This document shows, one piece after another, positions 30,601 to 40,700 of a stretch of DNA of 64,000 nt (positions are counted from its first letter, which is position 1; each line of letters opens with the position of its first letter). This DNA is from Yamagishiella unicocca (lineage: Eukaryota > Chlorophyta > Chlorophyceae > Chlamydomonadales > Volvocaceae). Under the pieces are notes generated by a model. That model had not been told where the DNA came from, searched no databases, and worked only from the letters and a program-made list of their open reading frames with translations. Made by a program: the position numbers and the translations under genes. Location of the stretch: positions 186,001 to 250,000 of the forward strand of contig BDSL01000063.1 in the NCBI GenBank assembly GCA_003116995.1, in the 5' to 3' direction.

Positions 30601-33600
30601 GACATCCGGCCAAAAAAACAAAAAAACAAAAATAAATGCGGACACTTGGGCGGGGATTGTCTAGGCGGCGATGAGGCTGCGAAACGAAGGATGCACGCAA
30701 ATCGAAGACTGCAAACCGGGGAGCGGGAGTTTCCGTGTGCGCAGCACAGACGGTGTGATGTGCATGGGGTGGAGGGCGCTGCTACCCCTTTGATTCGCAG
30801 CAGTACCTGCGGCTGGGACCGGGAGCCGTGCTGATGTCAGCTTCCGGCCGTAGCACGTGATGCGAGAGGTTAGCATGACGTGATGCGCGGTGCCACATCA
30901 CTGCTTTGGCCCAGTCTGCCATGCTGCACCTCTATTATCTCGCACGTTCGCACTTTCGCGCCTCTCCTCGTCCCCGTCCTCCTATTGTGCCGTGATGCTC
31001 GCCACCCCTGAAAACACCCGCGCCTAAATGCTCCCTGTCCCTCCGTACCCCCATGGAGGGGCGAGGCAGGGCGGGGCGTGTATCGGCTTCCTATTATTAC
31101 ATGGCCTTTCCTCACATAACGCCATGCCCCCGCCCCACTCGTCCCACTCGTCCCACGTGGCAGGCGGTGGACACGTAAAACCGCACCAGCGCCCGGCCCC
31201 ACTCCGGACGGACGCTGCAAGCGAGCCGTGTGGGCCCAAGTGCTGGCGCGCAGCGGCGGCTGCACCGGGGCCCGCTGGGGTCGCGGGCGCTGAGGCCCGT
31301 GGGGGCGCCGCAGCCGGAGAGGCGGCGGCGGCGGCGGCGGGGACAGGGACGGGGACTGCGGCAGCAGCAGCAGCAGCCGAGAGGCCGGCGGCGGCGGCGG
31401 CGGGGACGGGGACGGGGACTGCGGCAGCAGCAGCAGCAGCAGCAGCAGCAGCCGAGAGGCCGGCGCGAGGCCAGGAGCAGGGGCTGGGGGTGGGAAGCTC
31501 CGGTCAGCAGTCTGGGGCTCTCGGCCGTTTTGAGAAGCACCTTGACGATCCGATGGAGGTTGACGATGACGTGGCAGCCACTGGGGCAACGGGGCCGATG
31601 GCCGGGACGGCGGATGGGGCGGGGCCTGCCCGTGCTGCTCGCGGGGGCTGTGGCGGGGCCAGCGGTGGCGGCAGTCGCGAGTGGACTGCGCTCGAGCTGT
31701 CTATTGTCAAGCAGGGGATCCAGGTAGGAGGGGTGGTGCAGTCCAGGGAGTAGTCCAGGTAGGAGGGGTGGTGCAGTCCATGGAGAAGTCCAGGTGGGGG
31801 GGACATGTCATGGCGGCCGCCGTTGACCCGGTCCCCCAGCTAGGCGCCAAGCTTGCTTTGTACGACAGGTGTACGACATGTCGCTGCTCCCCTGCTGTGT
31901 CCTGCTTTCCCACCTCCTCTGAATTCTCCCAGCATGCATCTCGAAACGTCTCTGTTCTAAACGGTGCTTCGTTCGTACACGGTTCACCCTTGCAACTTCC
32001 TCTGGAAAACGACAGATGTATGGGCGGAACAACGCCTGCACGGTCGCGCAGTTCGTCGGCCCCACCCGCACCTGCTCCGAAGTCAAGGTCGCCATGGAGA
32101 GACTGGAGCGCGAGGGCCGCACCGCCGCCGCCGCCGCAGCAGCAGCAGCCGCTGCCATCGCAACCACCGATACTGCCACCTGGCAGGCCGCGGCTGCACG
32201 CGCGGGGGGGGCGTCACGGAGCGCACCGGCCGGTGACGGCGGTGCGGAGGGTGACCTGGCCGGGCTGATGCGCGTGCCACCTCGCCGCAAGGGCGGGCGC
32301 ATGAAGAAGGTGCGCGCTTGCTCAAATCAGGTTTCCATGAGCACCAAATGCAGCACCATATATATGCACCAGATTGATAGTGCGAGACACGTTAGACTTA
32401 ACGTACTTTCAAGCTGCATCAGCGGCAACGAGGGGTCGCCCGCGCAACCTTCCCCTCGCCTACTGTGGCGGAGGAATGCAGATATGCAACCTCTTGTTCG
32501 GTATCTTTCCAACTAAGCGTGTTCAATACCTTTTCAATACCTTTCCAGTTTCCTCTCGGGCCCGCCCCTCCACCCCAGGGGCTAACCTGCCCCTGTCGCG
32601 TAAACGGCTTTTATGGCCCCCCCCCCCGGGGCTGCGTCGCATGCGCTTCCTGTGCCGTGTGAACGGGTTCCCTCTCACCGCCATCACCACTACCTTCATC
32701 GCCCTTGGTTTGTCGGCCGTGGATTCGCAGATTATCCTTTCCCCCCTTCCCCCCCGGGCTCGATGGCTCCCCCCCCCCCCCAGGCTTTAGTATCCCCAAC
32801 CCAGTTCTCCAGCATGCATCTCAAAACGTCTGTTCGAAACAGTTTTTTCGGGCATCCACGGGTCTTCCCCGACCCCCCCCCCCAGGCGCTGCTGACGAAC
32901 AAGTCGGAGCGGTCCCTGGTGGTGAGCGGACGAGCGCAGCACGGCGCCAACGACCCCTGGCAGGAGTACCAGCCATGCACCTGCATGGGCAAGTGCAAGG
33001 CGGACTGCCCCTGCGTGCGCGCGCACAACTTCTGTGAGAAATTCTGCGCCTGCAGCACCACGTGCAAGGAGAGGTGCGTGCTGGGGGGAGAGCCGGGTGC
33101 TGGGGGGAGAGCCGGGTGCTGGGGGGAGAGCCGGGTGCTGGGGGGAGAGCCGGGTGCTGGGGGGAGAGCGGGGTGCATGCTGAGGGGGAGGGCGGGCGCT
33201 GATTGGAAGGGTTTGGTGGCTGGGAGAGGTGGGTGCTGGGTGCTGGGAGGGGTAGATGCAGGGTTGGGCGAGGCGGGTGGTTGTTTCGAATGGTGCGCGC
33301 ATCGCGGGGTGGGCATGTCCGCCAATTCCAGTGGCGTTTATAGCGCAAGCGATGTCCTTGATCAGATGCTGGGTGTGCGGACAGCCTTGTTGCGTCCGTG
33401 TTAATGATGTGTGCTGGGGAATGCCGTACGTACTGGGCAAGCACGAGCAGGAGGGTGGACTTCTTGACCGTGCCTTGCCGATGCCGTCCGCGAGGGTCAT
33501 CGGCTGAGGCGCAAAACACCACATCACCTGTGACGCAAAAAACACGCACCCCCCGCCACGCACCCCACTGGCTCTGTCTTGCATCTTGATGGACAACGTG

Positions 33601-36109
33601 TCGGCCGTCATGCCCCGCGCACCTGTCGGTGGGGTGCAGGTTTCGCGGCTGCAACTGCAAGTCCGGCTGCAAGAACAACATGTGTCCCTGCTCGGCTGCG
33701 GGCCGGGAGTGCGACCCGGACCTGTGCACCGGCTGCGCGCCCACCCTGGAGGGCCGCGCAGAACCCGGCCGCGAGTGCCATAACATGCGGCTGCGGATGC
33801 GGCAGCACGCCCACGTGGTTCTGGGCACCTCGGACATCCCCGGTGAGCTCGGTGGTACTCGACTGGTGGGGGGTTTCGAGGAAGACCCGTGGATGCCGTG
33901 GGGGGGCGCTGCACTGCTGGCCCTGCGGGTTGCTTTCAACACGATGACGATCCGATCTTTGGAGGGATGGCATAAAGACCGGTCTTGGGGGGGGTACATA
34001 AAAGAACCGGTAACGTGACCTGTCTTGGGGGGGGGGTAAATAGCATCTGGCTAGGAAGGCCTTACATCTAATGGGCAGGGCACACCAGCAGCAGCAAGCA
34101 GACGGTGTGTACACTAGAACGTGTCTTGTTAAGGGACACGCGTCGGGGACGAACTGTTACCGGTGGGTTGAAACTCAACGCCATGTTACCGGTGGGCTGA
34201 AACTCAACGTCATGTTACCGGTCGGTTGAAACTCAACGTCATGTTACCGGTCGGTTGAAACTCAACGTCATGTTACCGGTCGGTTGAAACTCAACGTCGT
34301 GTCCACAAGATTGGAGCACCATCCCTGTGCGGGTGCCTCATTTCGCAGGGGCCGGATGGGGCCTCTTTTCGGCACAGTACGTCAGCAAGAACGGCTTCCT
34401 GGGCGAATACACGGGCGACCTCATAACGCAGGTTGGCTTGGTTGGCTGTGGGAGGTCGGGCTCGCTGGTGGCGCACGGCACACGTACGAATGCGCGTACG
34501 GCGCAGCGGAGGGCTGCGCACCGCACCAACCCTGTCGTGCAGTGCAAATGTGTAATCCGGGTGTCATTCTTGCCGGGGTTTGAAAGTTGGAGGCCCTGGA
34601 ATTCTTGGAGCACAAACGGGCATTGTTTCGTGCCTGATGATTCGCCAGCGATGTGCGAAGCTTTGGTTTGGTGATGTGACGCCTCTGCCACTTTGTTACG
34701 CTACGAATGACGACACCCTCTGCACATTTTGCACATTTCACACTTGCGCGGTGGGATGACAGGACGAGGCGAACCGGCGAGGAAGCGTCTATGACCACAT
34801 GAACAATAGGTACGTGGCCGGTCAGCTGCTGCCTCTAGGTCTTCGGGGCTTCATTCGCACCGGGCGAACGATGCAGATATGGAATAGGATCTATCACCTG
34901 GGTCGGCTGGGTGGCGTTTGCATTTTATGCCGCTAGGGGTTGAGGTGTGCAGACGTGGTTGTCGTACTTGCTTGTTGTACGCACAGTATGCCCGCGTCCC
35001 TGCACCACGATGTCTCCAACTACCTTGACCGTTACCGTCACTCCCATTCGCTGTTGAAATAACACTATGCTGAGAACCTGTGGTGCCTTGCGCGCAGCTA
35101 CCTTTTCAACCTGAACACGGAGTGGGTGGTCGACGCGAAGTTCAGGTAGGCGGGGTGATCGACGGTCCCAGGGCTTCATTGGCGACTGATTGATTATCCA
35201 TGATCATCCATGATCATCCATGATTATCCATGATTGTCCGTGATCATCCATGTGTCTCACACATCACGATCTCGGGCACCTGACCTGGACCAACCTCCCT
35301 CACGACACCGGCGTCTTACTCTCCGTCCGATCGTTGTCTTGGTGTGTGCGTCGTAAACAAGGTCTAGTGTGTGTCGTGAACAAGGTCTGGTGTGTGTCGT
35401 CAACAAGGTCAGCGAGGTGTTGCCCGTAGATCGTGTCGTTTTATGGCCGTTTCCCTGGCGTACTTTCCTCGCACATATAGGAGACGTACGGTAGTTGACG
35501 CACCGAGTAAAAATACGTACGGTGGCTGACTCATCCATGAGAAGCCGTACGCTAGCTTTGCTCGTCGCTAATTAGTCCCCAAGTGGTTCTGTCCTTCCTT
35601 TGTGGTCGGTTTGGGCTTGGTCCTCCGAATTTAGGCCGTGTGGCTTAACGTTTGATCCCAACTTGATTGGATTGTGTTTGCTTAGTGCGCATGGTTCCAA
35701 CATCTTTACTGATGAATAGTATTGCAATGCAGGGGCAACAAGCTTCGCTGCGCGAACCACAGCCACGAGCCGGTGGCGAAAGCGAAGGTCCTGCTGGTAG
35801 ACGGGGAGAGCCGCATCGCCATCTTCGCGGACAAGAACGTGACTCCGGGCATGGAGATCACGTACGACTATAGGTACGGCACTAAGGTTGTAGGGTTTCA
35901 GACCAGGTTTTCACTGGGTAGCACCAGGTGTTCACTAGGTCGCACCAGGGTTTCACTAGGTCGCACCAGGGTTTCACTAGGTGGCACCAGGGTTTCACCA
36001 GGTATTCATTAAGCGCTGCTCAGATGAGTGATGCGGTGCCTGCTGCTGGACCCGCAGGTACTCTGATGACACGGCGCCTCACTGGGTGAAGAAGAAGCAC
36101 CGCGGCTAG
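27620..36109 (+). CDS. EZH: Enhancer-of-zeste histone H3K27 methyltransferase (PRC2 catalytic subunit)
   Basis: Seventeen phase-consistent exons: 27620-27749, 27978-28084, 28534-28630, 28820-28971, 29134-29259, 29505-29600, 30179-30286, 30381-30453, 31164-31723, 32016-32309, 32886-33073, 33640-33842, 34310-34431, 34763-34809, 35098-35145, 35733-35873, 36058-36109. They total 2544 nt, 848 codons with TAG. Domains in order: N-terminal helix (LVKRFRTLKKEYQTRQ); PPSYTTWSYLKRN, as in plant CURLY LEAF; acidic PWEDAD segment; FCRRCRGYGCRTH pre-SANT motif and PCGPKCW; a Gly/Ala low-complexity insert; SANT2 (EWTALELSIVKQGIQ, YGRNNACTVAQFV); two-part Cys-rich CXC domain (CTCMGKCKADCPC, GCNCKSGCKNNMCPC, GRECDPDLC); SET domain (AGAGWGLFSAQ, GEYTGDLI, YDHMNNRSYLFNLNTEW, CANHSHEP, EITYDYRY). 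It trimethylates H3K27 in the nucleus with ESC/EED and SUZ12 partners. The usual NHSxNPNC is altered to NHSHEPVA. Confidence 0.95.
29911..30052. repeat. 25 bp minisatellite in EZH intron 6
   Basis: About five and a half copies of GACGGCGTTTCTCAGTAGAT plus five more bases, with few differences between copies. Confidence 0.9.
31905..31965 (+). repeat. Dispersed intronic repeat, partial copy in EZH intron 9
   Basis: CCCAGCATGCATCTCGAAAC followed by GTCTCTGTTCTAAACGG, about 50 bases before the exon 10 acceptor. Confidence 0.7.
32760..32885 (+). repeat. Dispersed intronic repeat, EZH intron 10 copy
   Basis: TTCTCCAGCATGCATCTCAA, AACGTCTGTTCGAAACAG and GGCATCCACGGGTCTTCC run up to the polypyrimidine tract and acceptor of EZH exon 11. 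The same order occurs in the cyclase intron at 40989-41110 on the minus strand, and partly in EZH intron 9. Confidence 0.8.
33075..33175. repeat. Short G-rich minisatellite in EZH intron 11
   Basis: About five copies of GAGAGCCGGGTGCTGGGGG directly after the exon 11 donor. Confidence 0.88.
33862..33905 (-). repeat. Dispersed intronic repeat, antisense partial copy in EZH intron 12
   Basis: GGTTTCGAGGAAGACCCGTGGATGCC-type sequence is present antisense to EZH, close to the donor of exon 12 rather than near the acceptor. Confidence 0.65.
34156..34302. repeat. 29 bp minisatellite in EZH intron 12
   Basis: Five head-to-tail copies of a 29 bp unit starting GTTACCGGTCGGTTGAAACT, ending just before the exon 13 acceptor. 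There are no unique spacers, so it is not a CRISPR array. Confidence 0.93.
35185..35255. repeat. TCCATGATCA-type short repeat in EZH intron 15
   Basis: Several copies of TCCATGATCA/TCCATGATTA in tandem shortly after the exon 15 donor. Confidence 0.8.
35895..36005. repeat. About 21 bp repeat in EZH intron 16
   Basis: Five imperfect copies of a unit built on GGTTTCACTAGGTCGCACCA directly after exon 16. Confidence 0.82.
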
Positions 36110-36161
36110 AGGCGGCAGCTAGCGGCCACTGCTAGGACGCCGGCGACGTGGGAAGCGTAGG

Positions 36162-36166
36162 TGTAA
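36162..36166 (+). promoter_or_regulatory. TGTAA polyadenylation signal of EZH
   Basis: TGTAA 53 bases after the EZH stop. A second TGTAA is at about 36671, which would give a longer 3' UTR. Confidence 0.5.
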
Positions 36167-36169
36167 TTG

Positions 36170-37741
36170 TACTTGGCGGCAAATGGCGGAGGTTATGGCA
36201 GCTATGTTTGGAGCGGGTTTCCTTGGGAAGTGGAGGTGTCTCGACCTTTTCGTTATGGCGCGCGTGCGCGTTTGTGTATTTTTCTACGGTCGCCTGCGTG
36301 TGTTTGTACAAATTCTGTTCGCCGTTACCCGTTTCGGGCCTCCGTTGCTTAATTGGCTGGGAGATGCATGGACTGAGTCGTATGGGGCGACACCCTCCCT
36401 GGCACTTACTGTTAGGCCTGCTGCAGCGGCTTTTTGGCCTAGCGGTGAAAACATCGCAATTGCACTTTGGCGGCAAAACGTGTATTCGACGCGCGGTACA
36501 AGCGTGTATTCCGTGTATTGGTTGGTATTGCATGCACGGCCGCCGGGCGCCTCCGGGCTTAACGCAATACGTTAAATCGCGGCTGGTAACAATAAAACAA
36601 ACACTACTTGCGCATACAGGGGCCAACTGCAGCGTATGCGTTGGAGCCACAATGGAGCTCGTCATCCAGATGTAAGGTGCCATGCACAACAAAAAACGCT
36701 GGCGGCATTGCCGCCAAACAAGCGCAAGCTCGTTTGGTGGCACCACGTCAGCAGCTAACACTGACTATGCACGGATGATTGTCCCCCACCGCGGCCCTCA
36801 CCAGCCAGCCGGAAGTGCCAAGGGGCGCTTTCAACAGTACCCAGTAGCGCGCTTTACGCACACACAATGCACACACACAACCAGACACACACACACATGG
36901 CTCGTATGGGTTACTTATTGATCCATATAACGTCAACAGCGCAATCGTCGCGTATGGAAGCCCTCGGCCGCTTTCCTATGCCCAGCAAGAAATGTGCTCA
37001 CGCGGCCAGTAGTCATTACTTAGCTTGTGACCAGCCGCCATAGTAACCACCTGTGCCTCGGTCTCGCTCTTTCCTCGTCTCGCCACCGAAACATGTCATC
37101 GACCATGTATTCTTAGGATGCTCACCACAAAAAGCAAAAGCTCGGGACCAAAAAGGCGAGCTTGATTGCGGCCTCTCCCAAACAAGCGCCATGCATGCAT
37201 CCCTGGTGCACGGTGGGAAGAAATTCCTAGCCCACCTGCTGCCCCGCATTTCCACTTTGGCACACATAATTTCAACCTTCCGGCCTCATCTATTTCGGGC
37301 AATTTCGGGCCCATGGCTGGCACCTCGGCCCTCCTCGAAACGATACAAGGGGCTCAAGCCGTAGAACTGCTTACGGCCCCATAGGAGGGATTTTGAATGG
37401 CCGCAGGCATATGCGGCGGAATAGGTATAGGCTCAACGGCGAAAGCGCACGAGCTTCATGCATCGGGGACTTCGATCATTTCTTTGGCTGGAGAATCATT
37501 CAGCCAACTATACTCCTTGCGACGTGCGTGTTGGCCTTTCAGCTCATGCATGGTGCTGCTTGATTCACACAAGAACTAGTACCACCTCCACCTTCAGCCG
37601 CCGTAGCCCCAACCCGTTCCCAAACTAACATACTTGGGGCGAAGGAAGCAGCACGCCGCCCTCCGGCCCCGTCTCCGACACAAAACCTCCTTTGGGCATC
37701 ACTCCTTTTGGTGCCCTGTTACTAGTTGCCTCACTGTCCCC
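36170..37741. other. Convergent intergenic region, EZH and cyclase 3' ends
   Basis: The two flanking genes point toward each other. The stretch should hold the 3' UTR of the cyclase; I saw no exact TGTAA on the minus strand within about 1 kb. No frame with a recognisable domain was found. Confidence 0.5.
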
Positions 37742-40700
37742 TCAATCCCGCATGCAATGCACGACATCGACCGGCTGGGCTATACCCTTGAGGTTCATCT
37801 TACCCAAGCAGCAGCCGACGACCCGGTCACAGAAACCCTCGCGCCGCTCACATTCTTCCCAAACCGCCCCAGTGCACAGCACCTGGCCAGCCGCGGCGAT
37901 GCCGGCAATGCGCGCCGCGCGGTTCATCACCTTGCCGCGATACGACAGGCGGCCCGATGCCTCGGTCAATGTGTGAGCAGCGTGCCCCACTGCCAGCCCC
38001 ACCTGGAGGCAGGAAGGGAGGGGCGGGGCGGAGGGAGCAGGGGAGGGTATGAGAGGCCAGGCCAGGCCAGACCAGGGGAGGAGGGTTTCGAGGAAGGCCC
38101 GTGGATGCGAGGAAAACCGTTTAGAAAACCGTTTAGAAAAGACGGCCCCCTTACCCAGGGGAGGAGGGTTGCGGAGCCGTCAGGAATTCCGGGTGGCTAT
38201 TACCGGTATGCATGGTGTTTGCCTGGGGGCCGTTCGGTTGCCTGGCGTTTATTCGTCAGCTGCTTAAGCCGAAATCGAATGTCACATTCCCGGCCTTGCC
38301 CCGATCATGGCGGCGCACTGGGTGATTGTTGTCTGCCCAGCACGCCGCACGGCACAGTTGCGCAGGGTGTGTACGGCACAGTTGCGCAGGGTGTGTACGG
38401 CACCATTGTCTAGCGTGTACGGCACGATTGATCGGTGTTCACGTTACGGTTCTGCGGTATGTCGTGCAAGGTGAAGCTGTCGCCGTCGCAATCACACGGC
38501 CCACAACACGCAACTACCCCGACGTCCGGCTGCAGGCTGGCACCTTCCTCCGACACCCGCGGCCTCGGAGGCACCATCGTCACCTTGCCCACCATCCCAT
38601 GGGCTGAAAACCGACCCACGGGTCGGCCACCCCACCAGCGGCCTCGCACCGCCCACCTTGACACGCAGGCCGCAGCTGAGTGCCGTCATCTTGCGGTCCG
38701 GCGACTCGAAGTGGGCGGAGGAATGATCTCCGAAAGTAGGCCTGGCAGCTAGCTCCTCCTGCAAAGACAGCCAGCGGCGGCAACCTCAGACGTGAGTTCA
38801 GGCATGGGCGCGGCTGCGGTAGGTGCGGGCTCCTGGGCTAACTCATCGCGTCCTGGACCGGGAATAGCAGCATGGCGTGCATCCTGCCGTTTAGGGGTGT
38901 GCCCCAACCGCGAAGGGCGTGGCAGGACAGGACATTGGCTGCTGCCCAACGGTATTATGCGCGGCGCCTGTTGCTGGTGCTGATTAGGCTTGTGAACCCT
39001 TTCTAGTGCGCCACGAATGGCCTCGCCACGTCCGCCCAGAACACCACTCACCGCGCAGAGCTCGTGTTCCAGTAGCTCGTCCTCCCACTCCTGCGTGGGC
39101 AGCAGTGTGGGGACGACCGGCGCGGTGAAATCAGCGGCAGGTGCGGCCGGCGGTACGCGCGGGATCAACGGGAGGTTGCTCGGAAGGTGCTTGGGCAACA
39201 TTAAGTGTAGCCCCCACGGGATCCATCGATGCCGGCCCGGCCCGGAGGTAGGGAAGCTTCGCCATCGTCGAAACCCTGTCGACCGCTTTTTCGAAAACCT
39301 GGACGTACGGTGTGAATCCTAACACGACAAGAACTCCAGCTACCATGCATATTCCGCAGCATCCCGTCAGGAGTGTATGCGGGAACTTAAAACCCCCCTG
39401 TTGCTGCCCGCACACCCGCATGGCACGCGCGAACCTACGACACGCGCGCATGTACGGCACGCGCGCATGTACGGCACTCACCAGCCCCTTGAGCCCCTGC
39501 AGGCTGTCCAGGGCCCACTCCACCGCAGCTGCGGGGCAGCCGAACGCCGCCAGCACCAGCCCGTCGCCTCCCTCCACCAGGTACCCGCCCGCGCAGCCCA
39601 GCATCCGGCACACCAGGCTCTGGAACTGGTCAAGGGCGCGCGATGCAGCGCTGGGAAGCTCCGCGAGCAGCGTAGATGCGCCCACGACTTTCTGTTTTGG
39701 GGGGGGGAATGTAAGATAATCCGCGAATCCACGGCCGACAAAAGGGGGAAGGGAGGGGCGTCACCACGTGGGCGATGGAGACCATAATAACAATAATAAT
39801 AATAATACGCCGGCCGGAGCCTGGCGTGTATTAAGGGGGTGGGGAACTGAGGGGAGACCACTAGTGTGTGAGTTTAACGCCAAGCTGTGTAACTTTACGG
39901 AAAATGAGCAGTACGGATGGCGCGTAGCGCATGTAACAGGATGTACCATCGCATGTACCAGGGGAGGTGAAACGCCATTTGTATGGATGTATCTGTGTGT
40001 GTGTGAGAGAGAGTGTGCGTGAGGGAGAGGTTGGGGGATAGGATGGGCGCAACTAACCTCCACAGTGCAGAAGTGCGCGGTTTGGTTCCGTGTGCGCGCT
40101 GGAGGCGGCTGGCGATGCATGCAGATTTGACCCGCGGCTGGCGAGGAATGCGGAATTGACCCGCGGCTGGCGAGGAATGCGGAATTGACCCGCGGCTGGC
40201 GAGGAATGCGGAATTGACCCTCGTACCCAATAGCCCGCCCCCGCTTGTCATCACGGTGGGGCCACAAAACTCGCGTTCCCGCTGCATGCTATTGCGTCAA
40301 CGCAGCCTCCGCAAGCAGCTTCCCGCAGGCATGTGTACTAGCGTGGCCCATACATCCAGCAGCGCGGCACCCCTGCGGAAGCCGCACTACCATGAACGCC
40401 TCGACCCACGGGCTTCCTCGCACACCCACCATGAACGCCACGGAGATCCTGCCGATGGGCGCCGACAGCGTCCCGAGCTGCCCCAGCTGCAACGTGCGCA
40501 GCGGCGGCGACAGCGCCAGGCGGCACACCTGCGAGGTATGCACCGCCAGGAACACCGAGTGCGGCCGCGCAACCACAAAGGGCGACGAGCACGAGTGGTC
40601 GACTGCGAGCGTCGCGGCGGACTTGCCGGCCAGCCTTCGTCTGCTGCCGATGCTGCCGAAGAAGGTGCGCGGAGTAGCAGTGCGGGCTGAGAGGGCTGAG

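Noticed and set aside
32613..32885. N-terminal extension of the CXC exon of EZH
   Set aside because: The frame stays open upstream, but it runs through a C-tract and the dispersed intronic repeat; the acceptor at 32884-32885 fits the phase of the previous exon.
34156..34302. Regular 29 bp repeats resembling a CRISPR array
   Set aside because: Repeats are contiguous with no spacers, lie in an intron of a nuclear gene, and have no cas genes nearby.
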